In this document: positions 44,469 through 53,590 of the stretch, one piece after another
Position numbering within the stretch: position 1 is the first letter of the stretch
How the letters are laid out: every line of letters begins with the position of its first letter
From: CAUPWF01 sp036656615
GTDB taxonomy: Bacteria > Bacillota > Clostridia > Lachnospirales > Lachnospiraceae
Assembly (NCBI GenBank): GCA_036656615.1
Contig: JAVXHY010000007.1
Coordinates: 18,008-82,007 of the forward strand
Reading direction: 5' to 3'
Length of the DNA stretch: 64,000 nucleotides
Notes under the pieces: generated by a model
The model's input: the letters and a program-made list of their open reading frames with translations, nothing else
Database searches by the model: none
What the model was told of the DNA's origin: nothing
Made by a program: the position numbers and the translations under genes

Positions 44469-45803
44469 CTAAAAAATATATTCACTTAGTGATACATATA
44501 TCTTGAAGTTATTCTGTTCAGCTTGAATTTTCAAGATACCATGATATTTCCGTGCAATACTTTCTATGGAAGAAAGACCAATTCCCCCTTCTTTCTTTCT
44601 GGATAAAATTTTACCATTTCTTTGATTCAAAATCCCATCAAAACTATTTTCACAAATAATTGCTACTAAACTGTTTTCCACATTCTTGATTTTCAATGTA
44701 ATAAATCTATCTTCTTCTGGTATTCGATTACATGCCTCTATAGCATTTTCAAGCAGATTTCCAAAAACAATCGTAAGCTCTGAATCTGAAACATGACACT
44801 TTTGAAAATGTACTGTATTGATATGTAACGGAATATTCAAATCCGCCGCTTTCCTTTTATAGTATTGAAACACCATATTTAAAGGCATATTATCACATAC
44901 CGGAACCTCCTCCGGCAATAAATACTTTACCTTATATTCTGCTAAATATGCATCTAGCCCTTCCAAATCCTTATGTTCTACGAAACCCAAAACCATAATG
45001 ATATGATGTCTCCAATCATGCCGGATTTTCGCCTCTGCATCCACTTTCCCCTGCAAATGTTTATATTGTTCTTCCCATAATGCCAACTGAATATTTGCTT
45101 CATAAATTTTCTCATGTTCCACCATGGCATCATGACTTGCAAGAATAGATTCCAAAGCTGCAAAACAGGAAATAAATGCACACATGTTAAATAATATTAG
45201 TGGAAGCAGCGTTTCTTTCGCCACATTTTCGCCAATATTTATTGACATAAGTAACATCATTGCAAAGAAAAATCCTGCTGGAAGGCAAAAGAAAAAATTC
45301 ATCCACTTTGTTGTAATTTCTTCATCCACAATCCGCTTATAGAGCTTGATCAATATAAAATAGGCTGCCGGAAACATGATGACCATATAGACTAAAGACA
45401 GCACCAAAAAATCTCCACTTTTATATGGAATCAATTGTGGAATAAAATGAAAGTCAATCGTTGCTTTGGCCAATAATAATGAACTATACTGAATTCCAAG
45501 ATACAGAAAAAAAACAAAGAGTAAAGAAAATGTGTTTTTTCTTACCACTACTCTAAATATAATAATTGAACTAAGGATAATTAGATTGATTCCAACTAAG
45601 GAAAACTGTGGATATGGCGAAATTTCTGTAAGAGTAAGTGCAATAATACTGGAAATAAAAATAACATAAAAAAATACTGCTGCCCAATAATATGCTTTTT
45701 CTACTTTGAGATTGTTTTCAAATATTTTATATGTTAAAAAACTAACAGGGCACATGAAAATGAAAAACTGGAAAAAGTGCCACCATATATTCGCATTATA
45801 CAT
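44469..45803 (-). CDS. AgrC-like GHKL sensor histidine kinase
   Basis: Membrane histidine kinase of about 444 residues. Six or seven transmembrane helices in the first 220 residues are followed by a coiled segment, an H-box IRHDWRHHI (near 270) and a GHKL ATPase with N-box FGNLLENAIEAC and G-box KEGGIGLSSIESIARKYHG. This layout is that of AgrC/ComD-type peptide sensors. No response regulator, AgrB or AgrD gene is adjacent. Start at 45803 uses GGAGAA; an open extension of 13 codons exists. It is 72 nt downstream of tRNA-Pro. Confidence 0.85.
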   Translation of the reverse strand: MYNANIWWHFFQFFIFMCPVSFLTYKIFENNLKVEKAYYWAAVFFYVIFISSIIALTLTEISPYPQFSLVGINLIILSSIIIFRVVVRKNTFSLLFVFFLYLGIQYSSLLLAKATIDFHFIPQLIPYKSGDFLVLSLVYMVIMFPAAYFILIKLYKRIVDEEITTKWMNFFFCLPAGFFFAMMLLMSINIGENVAKETLLPLILFNMCAFISCFAALESILASHDAMVEHEKIYEANIQLALWEEQYKHLQGKVDAEAKIRHDWRHHIIMVLGFVEHKDLEGLDAYLAEYKVKYLLPEEVPVCDNMPLNMVFQYYKRKAADLNIPLHINTVHFQKCHVSDSELTIVFGNLLENAIEACNRIPEEDRFITLKIKNVENSLVAIICENSFDGILNQRNGKILSRKKEGGIGLSSIESIARKYHGILKIQAEQNNFKIYVSLSEYIF

Positions 45804-45875
45804 GTTACATATTCTCCATTCTACTAATACAAAACCCTTCAAAGCGGATATTCTTTGGTTTTTCTTTATTTAATA

Positions 45876-45950
45876 TCGGGGTGACAGGATTCGAACCTGC
45901 GACTTCACGGCCCCCAGCCGTGCGCTCTAACCAAACTGAGCCACACCCCG
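45876..45950 (-). tRNA. tRNA-Pro (GGG anticodon)
   Basis: 75-nt cloverleaf on the minus strand: acceptor CGGGGTG/CACCCCG, D-arm GCTC/GAGC, anticodon stem CACGG/CCGTG with loop CTGGGGG (anticodon GGG), 5-nt variable loop, T-arm with TTCGAAT, discriminator A. CCA is not encoded. Confidence 0.97.
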
Positions 45951-45958
45951 CTTCATAC

Positions 45959-45998
45959 ATTATAAATAATTATTGCATAAATTGCAATAATTATTTAT
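45959..45998 (-). promoter_or_regulatory. tRNA-Pro promoter inside a 16-bp palindrome
   Basis: Minus strand -35 TTGCAA (45982-45987), 17-nt spacer, -10 TATAAT (45959-45964), close to consensus. A perfect 16-bp inverted repeat (45962-45977 and 45983-45998, 5-nt spacer) spans it. Confidence 0.7.
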
Positions 45999-46002
45999 AT
46001 TT

Positions 46003-46037
46003 AAAAACTCGTCCCTTTATTTCTAAAAGGACGAGTT
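46003..46037 (-). terminator. Terminator after pyc
   Basis: Stem AACTCGTCC/GGACGAGTT (46006-46014 and 46029-46037) extended past one mismatch by TTTA/TAAA, followed on the minus strand by five T; it is 14 nt after the pyc stop. Confidence 0.85.
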
Positions 46038-46051
46038 ATAAGCTTGTGATA

Positions 46052-49000
46052 CTATTTTTCTGGACTAATAGTCATCAATAATTCTCCTGCTTTGATTTCT
46101 TTTCCTTCTTTTATTAAGATTTCATCAATCTGACCATCCATTAATGCAATTACAGTCGTTTCCATTTTCATAGCTTCCACAACTGCCAGCACCTGATTCT
46201 TCGTAACTTTATCTCCTGGTTTTACATGAATCTGACTTACTAGTCCCGGAATAGATGCTCCTACATGACTCAAATCTCCAGGATCAGCCATATGAATTGA
46301 CTCTACCGTAACTTTTGCATTACGATCTGTCACAGTGATTTCTCTTCGAACTCCATTTAAATCAAATACCACTGTTCTAGTTCCATCTGCATTCACATCG
46401 CCTTTTCCTAAATATTTAATTACTAAAGTCTTACCATCTGCGATATTAACTTTATTTGTTTCTCCTTCTGCAAGCCCATGGAAGAAGACATGACTGCCCA
46501 AGCGAGTAATATAACCATATTCTTTACGATTTTTCAGGAAGTCTTCGACTACTTTTGGATAGAAGCACCAGCTGATAATCATTCTCCAATCAGGATCTGG
46601 AATGAATTCTTCTAAACGTTTCTTCGCTACATCGAAATCGATAGGTGGTAATAACTCTCCTGGTCTACAGGTAATTGGTTCCTCACCTTTTAGTACAACC
46701 CTTTGAATATCCTCTGGGAATCCCCATTCAGGCTGACCCATCATTCCTTTAAAATAACTAACTACAGAATCTGGGAATGTTAAAGTCTCTCCACGTTCCA
46801 CAATAGTTTCTGGTGTCAAATCATTTTGAACCATAAAAATCGCCAAATCTCCAACCATCTTAGATGATGGAGTTACCTTGACCAAACCGCCAAGCATAAT
46901 GTCTACCGTATGATACATTTTCTTTACATCTTCAAAACGGTGACCTAATCCCAAGCTTTCCACCTGTGGCTTTAAGTTCGTATACTGCCCACCTGGAATT
47001 TCACATTCATAAATATCAGTAGCTGGATGCTGAATTCCACCTTCAAATGCACTATAACGCTCTCTGATATCACACCAGTAATCCGACAAGCCCTGTAAAC
47101 GCTGCAAATCAAATCCAGTATCTCTGTCCTGACCTTGGAGTGCTGCCACGATAGAGTTCATAGATGGCTGACTGGTCAATGATGACATACTAGAAATAGC
47201 AGTATCTACAATATCTACGCCAGACTCTGCTGCCATCAAAAGTGTTGCAATTTGATTGCCACTGGTATCATGAGTATGTAGGTGAATTGGAAGTCCAACC
47301 TCTTCTTTCAACGCTTTAATTAATTTCTTTCCTGCATAAGGTTTCAAAAGTCCAGACATATCCTTAATACAAAGCATATGTGCTCCCATTTTTTCTAATT
47401 TCTTGGCAAGATTAACATAATAGTTCAACGTATACTTGTCTTCCTTTGGATTAGATACATCACGTGTATAACATAGGGTTGCTTCTGCAACTTTATTTTG
47501 TTTCAGAACCTCATCCAACGCAATTTCCATCCCCGGAATCCAGTTCAGTGAGTCAAAGACACGGAAAATATCAATTCCACTCTTAGCAGACTCTTTAATG
47601 AATTCACGAATCAAATTATCTGGATAATTGGTATAACCTACTGCATTAGCTCCACGCAACAACATTTGGAACGGAATATTTGGAATGCGTTCTCTTAGCA
47701 TATCTAACCGTTCCCATGGAGATTCCTTTAAGAATCGGTATGCCACATCAAAGGTAGCTCCACCCCACATTTCTAGAGAAAATGCATCTGCTAAAACTTC
47801 TGAGGTCCCAACACTTCCCTTTACCATATCACGAGTACGAACTCGAGTAGCAAGCAGTGATTGATGAGCATCACGAAGGGTCGTATCTGTGAGCAATAAT
47901 TTCTTTTGATCCAATACCCACTGTTTTAACGCTTCTGGTCCCTGTGCGTCCAGCAGTTGTTTTAACCCATCTTTCCTTACTCCTGTTACTTCAGGAAAGC
48001 GTGGGGTATCGTACATTCTTCTTCCTGCTGTAGGATCATTTACTACTATGTTACCAATATACTTCAGCATCTTGGAAGCGCGGTCTTTGGAACCTTCAAT
48101 CTTAAATAGTTCTGGTGTCTGATCAATGAATTTCGTATGACACTTTCCTGCTCGGAATACTGGATGATTTAGTATATTTCCAATAAATCCCATATTCGTC
48201 TTCACGCCACGTATACGTGTTTCACTTAACGCTCGTAATGATTTACTGCAGGCGCCCTCAAAGGTATTATCTACGGTTGTGATTTTAACCAGCAGACTGT
48301 CATAATAAGGAGTAATTTCTGCTCCTACGTATGTATTTCCTCCATCCAACCGTACTCCAAATCCACCACCAGTACGATAAGCAGTTATTTTTCCAGTGTC
48401 CGGAGCAAAATTATTCTCTGGATCCTCTGTGGTGACACGGCACTGAATTGCATAGCCATGAGTCTGAACGTCATCCTGACAAGTAATACCAATATTAGGA
48501 GTGTCTAATTTCTTACCCTCAGCAATCAGTATCTGTGAACGAACAATATCCACACCTGTTACCATTTCGGTTACAGTATGTTCTACCTGAATACGTGGAT
48601 TCATTTCAATAAAATAATGATTCCCCTGATTATCTACAAGAAATTCTACGGTACCTGCATTAATATAGCCTACTTCTTTCGCTATCTTAACCGCATCCGC
48701 ACAAATTTCATTTCTTTTCTCTTTGTCTATAGCAAATGCAGGTGTAAATTCTACTACCTTCTGATAACGTCTCTGAAGCGAACAATCACGCTCACAAAGA
48801 TGAACCACATTACCCCATTCATCTGCTAAAATCTGAACCTCAATATGTTTTGGTTCTTCTAAAAATTTCTCAATAAAAATATCTCCACAGCCAAAAGACT
48901 TCACTGCTTCTCCTTGCACAAGGGGAAATGCATGCTCTACTTCTTCCGGATTGTCACAACGACGCATTCCTCTTCCGCCTCCGCCGGCAGATGCTTTTAA

Positions 49001-49495
49001 AATTACCGGGAAACCATAAGCAGATGCACGCTCAATTGCTTCCTCTGTATTTTTTAAAGGTGTCTTAGAACCGGGAATCGTTGGAACTTGACAACGAATC
49101 GCAATTTCTTTTGCACTTAATTTATCCCCCATTTGAGCCAAAACATTAGAAGGTGGACCAATAAAGATAATATCATTATCCTCACAAGCTTTTGCAAAGT
49201 CCGCATTTTCAGAAAGGAACCCATATCCTGGATGGATTGCATCTACATGGTGTCTTTTTGCAATATCAATAACAAGATCAATATCCAAATATGCACCCAA
49301 TGGACTCTTATTTTCTCCTATCATATAAGACTCATCTGCTTTTGTTCGAAAAACATTTGACTCATCCTCTTTCGAATAAACAGCAACGGTGTTCAGGCCC
49401 AAATCATAACAAGCCCGAAAAATTCGAATAGCAATCTCACCACGATTTGCTACCAATACTTTCTTAATTTCCTTTTTCACAACATTTTGGTTCAT
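46052..49495 (-). CDS. pyc: Pyruvate carboxylase
   Basis: Biotin enzyme making oxaloacetate from pyruvate, bicarbonate and ATP, about 1147 residues in one chain. In order: biotin carboxylase (VLVANRGEIAIRIFRA, ASAGGGGRGMRR, FIEMNPRIQVEHTVTE), carboxyltransferase (DTTLRDAHQSLLATRVRT, FDVAYRFL, LHTHDTSG), and a C-terminal biotinyl domain with VVEAMKMET. Complete. ATG at 49495 is set by AAGGAGG at 7 nt; an earlier in-frame ATG sits directly on that site. It replenishes C4 acids for amino acid synthesis. Single gene with its own terminator. Confidence 0.96.
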   Translation of the reverse strand: MNQNVVKKEIKKVLVANRGEIAIRIFRACYDLGLNTVAVYSKEDESNVFRTKADESYMIGENKSPLGAYLDIDLVIDIAKRHHVDAIHPGYGFLSENADFAKACEDNDIIFIGPPSNVLAQMGDKLSAKEIAIRCQVPTIPGSKTPLKNTEEAIERASAYGFPVILKASAGGGGRGMRRCDNPEEVEHAFPLVQGEAVKSFGCGDIFIEKFLEEPKHIEVQILADEWGNVVHLCERDCSLQRRYQKVVEFTPAFAIDKEKRNEICADAVKIAKEVGYINAGTVEFLVDNQGNHYFIEMNPRIQVEHTVTEMVTGVDIVRSQILIAEGKKLDTPNIGITCQDDVQTHGYAIQCRVTTEDPENNFAPDTGKITAYRTGGGFGVRLDGGNTYVGAEITPYYDSLLVKITTVDNTFEGACSKSLRALSETRIRGVKTNMGFIGNILNHPVFRAGKCHTKFIDQTPELFKIEGSKDRASKMLKYIGNIVVNDPTAGRRMYDTPRFPEVTGVRKDGLKQLLDAQGPEALKQWVLDQKKLLLTDTTLRDAHQSLLATRVRTRDMVKGSVGTSEVLADAFSLEMWGGATFDVAYRFLKESPWERLDMLRERIPNIPFQMLLRGANAVGYTNYPDNLIREFIKESAKSGIDIFRVFDSLNWIPGMEIALDEVLKQNKVAEATLCYTRDVSNPKEDKYTLNYYVNLAKKLEKMGAHMLCIKDMSGLLKPYAGKKLIKALKEEVGLPIHLHTHDTSGNQIATLLMAAESGVDIVDTAISSMSSLTSQPSMNSIVAALQGQDRDTGFDLQRLQGLSDYWCDIRERYSAFEGGIQHPATDIYECEIPGGQYTNLKPQVESLGLGHRFEDVKKMYHTVDIMLGGLVKVTPSSKMVGDLAIFMVQNDLTPETIVERGETLTFPDSVVSYFKGMMGQPEWGFPEDIQRVVLKGEEPITCRPGELLPPIDFDVAKKRLEEFIPDPDWRMIISWCFYPKVVEDFLKNRKEYGYITRLGSHVFFHGLAEGETNKVNIADGKTLVIKYLGKGDVNADGTRTVVFDLNGVRREITVTDRNAKVTVESIHMADPGDLSHVGASIPGLVSQIHVKPGDKVTKNQVLAVVEAMKMETTVIALMDGQIDEILIKEGKEIKAGELLMTISPEK

Positions 49496-49789
49496 TTTCA
49501 TCCTCCTTATAATTAGCAACCCCATATCCAACGTACTACGTTAGACATTTCAGTGAATGTCACATTTTATTTATTTTCGTTAAACAATTCACTATTTTAT
49601 TTCTTTTTTTAACCATAAAACTCATCATAGAGTATTTTAGATATATTTACAATATGTTTTTATGTTTTTTTTAAATACCTTAGTCAACTATTTCGTCATG
49701 CACTGAAATTACAAAATTAATTTGTGCAATTTTACATACAAAACTCAGCTTCGCACGACAAAATAGAAGCACTTCTTTATTGCATCTAA
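49496..49789 (-). other. AT-rich intergenic region with palindromes upstream of pyc
   Basis: 294 bp without a gene. It holds a perfect palindrome AACGTA-C-TACGTT (49530-49542), an adjacent hairpin GACATT/AATGTC (49544-49561), and a possible promoter TTGTAA-N17-TATGAT (minus; 49647-49652 and 49624-49629). A short GAAG/CTTC hairpin follows the SDR gene. Nothing else is visible. Confidence 0.45.
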
Positions 49790-50554
49790 TTATAAATTAG
49801 ATCCGTAATCTGGTGTCAATACCTGTCCTGTTAGAGCCCGGGAGTCATCACTTGCTAAGAACAATATAACGTTTGCTATATCCTCCGGCATACAAGGTGG
49901 TAAAGATAAATCGCAATGTTTTCTCATTTCACCCATAAATTCAGCATCCAGTGTTGCAGGGTCCGTAAATTTTGTCATTGGAGTTACTACATTTCCAGGA
50001 CAAACAGAATTGCATCGGATGCCTTTGGATGCAAAACGTATAGCCGTATGTCTAGCCACACCAATCAATGCTGCTTTGGAAGCTACATAAGATGCTCCCC
50101 CACAGCCTACAACAGCAGCAATAGATGCCACATTTACAATAGAGCCGCCCTTATTATTCAGCATTGCTTTAGTAGCAGAACGTATACAGTGCATTGTGCC
50201 TTTGGTATTAATTTCAAAGTTTCTGGACAAATCTTCATCTAAATATTTGTCGATTGGAAGCATGCCCTTTTCCAATACGCCTGCATTGTTCACTAGAATA
50301 TCTAATTTCCCGAACTTTTCAACAGCTGTTTCTACTAAAAGTTCACAGCTATCAGCATTCGAAATATCTACTGGGAACGCAATACAGGTACCCCCTTCAT
50401 CATTGATTTTTCTAGCTACTGCCTCTAATTTGTCCACTCGCCTTGCAGCTATAATTACCTTTGCTCCTTCTTTTGCCAACAACTGCGCTGTTTCTTCGCC
50501 AATACCTGAATTGGCCCCCGTAATAATTGCTACTTTTCCTTCTAACTTCATCAT
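49790..50554 (-). CDS. SDR-family NAD(P)-dependent oxidoreductase
   Basis: Short-chain dehydrogenase/reductase of about 254 residues. Cofactor motif TGANSGIGEE near 13-21, NNAG motif (VNNAGVLEKG), catalytic Ser in VASIAAVVG and YVASK, and a late PGNVVTPM. IIAARR after the second strand suggests NADP preference. Substrate is unknown; clostridial relatives include hydroxysteroid dehydrogenases but nothing here proves that. ATG at 50554 follows AAGGAGGG. Monocistronic, divergent from cotJ. Confidence 0.88.
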   Translation of the reverse strand: MMKLEGKVAIITGANSGIGEETAQLLAKEGAKVIIAARRVDKLEAVARKINDEGGTCIAFPVDISNADSCELLVETAVEKFGKLDILVNNAGVLEKGMLPIDKYLDEDLSRNFEINTKGTMHCIRSATKAMLNNKGGSIVNVASIAAVVGCGGASYVASKAALIGVARHTAIRFASKGIRCNSVCPGNVVTPMTKFTDPATLDAEFMGEMRKHCDLSLPPCMPEDIANVILFLASDDSRALTGQVLTPDYGSNL

Positions 50555-50698
50555 AATATTTCCCTCCTTATATATATTTGTCATATTATACCATATTCAC
50601 TAAATTAATAGCAATTAATTTAATTTATAACGAATTGTGCGTTAATTTGCTGTCAAACTGTGAACAAAACGCAATTTGTTCCGCCCATCAATCAGTTC

Positions 50699-50725
50699 AC
50701 CTTTTTGTATATCTTCCATACACTA
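50699..50725 (+). promoter_or_regulatory. Sigma-K/E-type promoter of cotJABC
   Basis: Plus strand CATACACTA (50717-50725) matches the -10 of both sigma-E and sigma-K; AC at 50699-50700 with a 16-nt spacer fits the sigma-K -35, while a sigma-E -35 is poor. About 34 nt upstream of the cotJA start. Confidence 0.55.
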
Positions 50726-50758
50726 TTATTACAAATTATAATAAAGGAGATTTTCTGC

Positions 50759-51025
50759 ATGTCTAATTATCGTAGAAATACATCTGATTATCACGGACGT
50801 CAGAACTGTGGCTATCCACCTCAAATGACACCTTATACCAATAAACTGATACCTGAAGTCTGCTGTGAACAGGACGATCCTCTTGATTCTCTATCTCTTG
50901 CAATGGCTTATGTGCCATGGCAAAATTGGTGTCAGCCCTACGAAACCAACAAAGCTTTATGCCAGGGCACTATTTTTCCTCAATTGAATCAACCATTTTG
51001 TCAAATGGGAGGTGGTTTTAGATGA
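50759..51025 (+). CDS. cotJA: Spore coat-associated protein CotJA
   Basis: Small coat-associated protein of 88 residues. It contains the family segment LAMAYVPWQNWCQPYETNKALCQGTIFPQL, followed by a short glycine-rich tail. The ATG at 50759 has AAAGGAG; the open frame further upstream has no ribosome-binding site and would include an improbable hydrophobic extension. Its stop overlaps the cotJB start by 4 nt. Plus-strand operon with a mother-cell-type promoter, in line with coat assembly. Confidence 0.92.
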   Translation: MSNYRRNTSDYHGRQNCGYPPQMTPYTNKLIPEVCCEQDDPLDSLSLAMAYVPWQNWCQPYETNKALCQGTIFPQLNQPFCQMGGGFR

Positions 51026-51291
51026 GCGAACAGCCAAATCGAAAAGAAATGCTTCAATGGATTACTTCCACTAGTTTTGCAGTCAATGATGTTACCTTGT
51101 TCTTAGATACCCATCCTTGTGATATGAATGCAATTGCATATTTTCAGGAGCACAGTAAGCACCGAAATCAGGCTTTAAAAGAATACGCCAAATATTACGG
51201 ACCGTTGACTATTGATACGACTATGACCTCTTGCGGAGATCGGTGGAATTGGATTAATGAGCCATGGCCATGGCAGGAAGGAGGATGTTGA
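51022..51291 (+). CDS. cotJB: Spore coat protein CotJB
   Basis: Protein of 89 residues with the family features AVNDVTLFLDTHPCDMNAIAYF and HRNQALKEYAKYYGPLT, ending with DRWNWINEPWPWQEGGC. It starts inside the end of cotJA (ATGA overlap) with GGAGG 9 nt upstream, and is followed by cotJC after 3 nt. Coat-associated; biochemical role unknown. Confidence 0.93.
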   Translation: MSEQPNRKEMLQWITSTSFAVNDVTLFLDTHPCDMNAIAYFQEHSKHRNQALKEYAKYYGPLTIDTTMTSCGDRWNWINEPWPWQEGGC

Positions 51292-51294
51292 TCC

Positions 51295-51909
51295 ATGTGG
51301 AATTATGAAAAACGATTACAATACCCAGTCAAAATAAAACAGACCAATCCTCAGATTGCACAGGTGATATTATCTCAGTATGGAGGACCTGACGGCGAAT
51401 GTGGTGCAGCTTTAAGATATCTATCTCAGCGATATACCATGCCTTATAAAGAAGCAACCGGAATATTAACTGATATCGGTACAGAAGAACTGGCACATTT
51501 AGAAATCATTTGCGCCATTGTATATCAATTAACAAAGAATTTATCTCCAGAGGAGATTGAAAAATCTGGTTTTGATAAATATTATGTAGATCACACCTTG
51601 GGACTGTACCCACAAGCTGCCAATGGTGTGCCATTTAATGCTGCCACATTTCAGTCCTGTGGGGATCCCATTACTGATTTACATGAAGATATGGCAGCAG
51701 AGCAAAAAGCAAGAACTACTTACGACAATATCTTGCGATTAGTCAAAGACCCAGATGTCTGTGATCCTATTCGTTTTCTAAGGGCTCGTGAAGTTGTGCA
51801 TTATCAGCGGTTTGGGGAATCTCTTCGTATCGTCCAGGACCATTTAGACAGCAAGAACTTCTATGCCTTTAACCCCGCCTTTGAATGGGATAAGAAATGT
51901 TGTAAGTAG
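51295..51909 (+). CDS. cotJC: Spore coat manganese catalase-like protein CotJC
   Basis: Ferritin-like protein of 204 residues of the manganese catalase family. Metal-binding Glu and Glu-X2-His residues occur in GTEELAHLEI, DMAAEQKARTTYDN and RAREVVHYQRFGESL, forming the dimanganese site. It probably degrades peroxide in or near the spore coat. GGAAGGAGG precedes the ATG. Last gene of cotJABC; a perfect 9-bp hairpin follows between it and convergent guaB. Confidence 0.95.
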   Translation: MWNYEKRLQYPVKIKQTNPQIAQVILSQYGGPDGECGAALRYLSQRYTMPYKEATGILTDIGTEELAHLEIICAIVYQLTKNLSPEEIEKSGFDKYYVDHTLGLYPQAANGVPFNAATFQSCGDPITDLHEDMAAEQKARTTYDNILRLVKDPDVCDPIRFLRAREVVHYQRFGESLRIVQDHLDSKNFYAFNPAFEWDKKCCK

Positions 51910-51974
51910 GATAAGTATACTGATATTGAAAATAGAATGCAATGGAGTATAACCATACTTTAGGAAATCAAAGA

Positions 51975-51994
51975 CCCCGTAGCAAGCTACGGGG
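51975..51994. terminator. Hairpin between convergent cotJC and guaB
   Basis: Perfect CCCCGTAGC/GCTACGGGG stem (51975-51983 and 51986-51994) with a 2-nt spacer between two converging genes. Neither side has a strong T-run, so termination strength is uncertain. Confidence 0.6.
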
Positions 51995-52036
51995 AATAAA
52001 ATCAAAATGAATTTAAAATAACAAATAATCACATAT

Positions 52037-53539
52037 CTACATCATTTGTCTATTATCTTTTAATAAAACATCATGAGCGCTTCCTTCTACAATACTTGTA
52101 GAAGATACCAGTGTTATTTTTGCATTTTTCTGTAACTCTGGTATTGTAAGCACACCACAATTGCACATGGTAGAGCGCACTTTACTTAGGGAAAGTGTTA
52201 CATTATCTTTCAGACTTCCTGCATAAGGCACTAAAGAATCCACACCCTCTTCAAATGATAACTTTTTATCTCCACCCAAGTCATATCGCTGCCAATTTCT
52301 AGCCCTTGCACTTCCTTCGCCCCAATATTCTTTCATGTAACTTCCATTTACATTTACCTTCTTTGTTGGGCTTTCATCAAAACGGGCAAAATATCTGCCA
52401 AGCATTAAGAAGTCCGCTCCCATTGCAAGAGCCAAGGTAATGTGATAATCATGTACGATTCCACCATCCGAACAAATAGGAACATAGATTCCAGTCTCTT
52501 CAAAATACTCATCCCTTGCTTGTGCCACTTCAATCAATGCCGTAGCCTGTCCACGACCAATTCCTTTTTGTTCTCTCGTAATACAGATTGCACCACCGCC
52601 AATTCCGATTTTTACGAAATCTGCTCCTGCCTTTGCTAAAAATAAGAATCCTTCTTTATCTACCACATTTCCGGCACCAATTTTCACCCTATCCCCATAA
52701 TGTTCGCGCACATAAGTAAGCACGATTTTCTGCCATTCAGAAAACCCTTCCGAACTGTCAATACATAGGATATCTGCTCCCGCCTCAAGAAGTGCTGGTA
52801 TACGCTCCTTATAATCCCTGGTATTAATACCCGCACCTACCATATAGCGTTTAAAGTCATCTATTAATTCATGTTCATTTTCCTTATGATCATTATAATC
52901 TTTCCGAAAAACCATAGAAACCAATCTTTGCTCATCATCTACAATTGGAAGACAATTCAGCTTATGTTCCCAGATGATATCATTTGCTTCGCTTAAAGTT
53001 GTTTTGTCATTTGCCCAAACTATATCTTCGAATTTAGTCATAAATTCTTTCACCTTCGTATCTGGTGTAGTTCGGCTAATTCGATAATCTCTGCTAGTTA
53101 CAATTCCTGCCAATTTGCCTTCTGCACTTCCATCCATAGTTACAGCAACTGTGGAGTGACCCGTCTTTTCTTTCAGTAATAAAATATCTTCTAAGGTACT
53201 TTCTGGCGAAATATTTGAATCACTTACCACAAATCCTGCCCGGTAGCTTTTGACGCGTGCAATCATCTGTGCTTGTGTTTCTATGGATTGAGACCCATAA
53301 ACAAAAGAAAGACCACCTTCTTTTGCCAAAGCGACTGCCATCTTATCGTCTGATACAGATTGCATCACTGCCGATGTCATTGGCATATTCAAAGTAAGGG
53401 AAGGCTTGCTTCCTTTCTTGAATTTTACTAATGGTGTTTTTAGACTGACATTTCCCGGGATACATTCCATTGATGAATATCCAGGTACTAATAAATACTC
53501 CCCAAAGGTATGGGATGGCTCATTCATATAAGTTGCCAT
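52037..53539 (-). CDS. guaB: IMP dehydrogenase
   Basis: Catalyses IMP to XMP, first step of GMP synthesis; 500 residues. It has a TIM barrel with two inserted CBS domains (VTSRDYRISR, ANDIIWEHKLNCLPIVDDEQRLVSM). The active-site loop reads GIGGGAICITREQKGIGRGQ with catalytic Cys, and the mobile flap contains EGSARARNWQRYDLGG with an Arg-Tyr pair. This loop form resembles the Tritrichomonas foetus-type enzyme more than the common bacterial GIGPGSICTTR type. The ATG follows AGGAG. It is convergent with cotJC and preceded by the GH3-like gene. Confidence 0.94.
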   Translation of the reverse strand: MATYMNEPSHTFGEYLLVPGYSSMECIPGNVSLKTPLVKFKKGSKPSLTLNMPMTSAVMQSVSDDKMAVALAKEGGLSFVYGSQSIETQAQMIARVKSYRAGFVVSDSNISPESTLEDILLLKEKTGHSTVAVTMDGSAEGKLAGIVTSRDYRISRTTPDTKVKEFMTKFEDIVWANDKTTLSEANDIIWEHKLNCLPIVDDEQRLVSMVFRKDYNDHKENEHELIDDFKRYMVGAGINTRDYKERIPALLEAGADILCIDSSEGFSEWQKIVLTYVREHYGDRVKIGAGNVVDKEGFLFLAKAGADFVKIGIGGGAICITREQKGIGRGQATALIEVAQARDEYFEETGIYVPICSDGGIVHDYHITLALAMGADFLMLGRYFARFDESPTKKVNVNGSYMKEYWGEGSARARNWQRYDLGGDKKLSFEEGVDSLVPYAGSLKDNVTLSLSKVRSTMCNCGVLTIPELQKNAKITLVSSTSIVEGSAHDVLLKDNRQMM

Positions 53540-53590
53540 GTGATTATTCTCCTCTCTTGGTGCATATTCTGATGTTTCATCATATATTAT

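Noticed and set aside
49562..49660. Rex (redox) operator upstream of pyc
   Set aside because: A GTTAAACAA-like piece exists, but the inverted TTGTTAA-N4-TTAACAA layout is absent.
53540..53590. Purine riboswitch upstream of guaB
   Set aside because: Only 51 nt separate guaB from the GH3-like gene, too little for an aptamer, and no purine aptamer motifs are visible.
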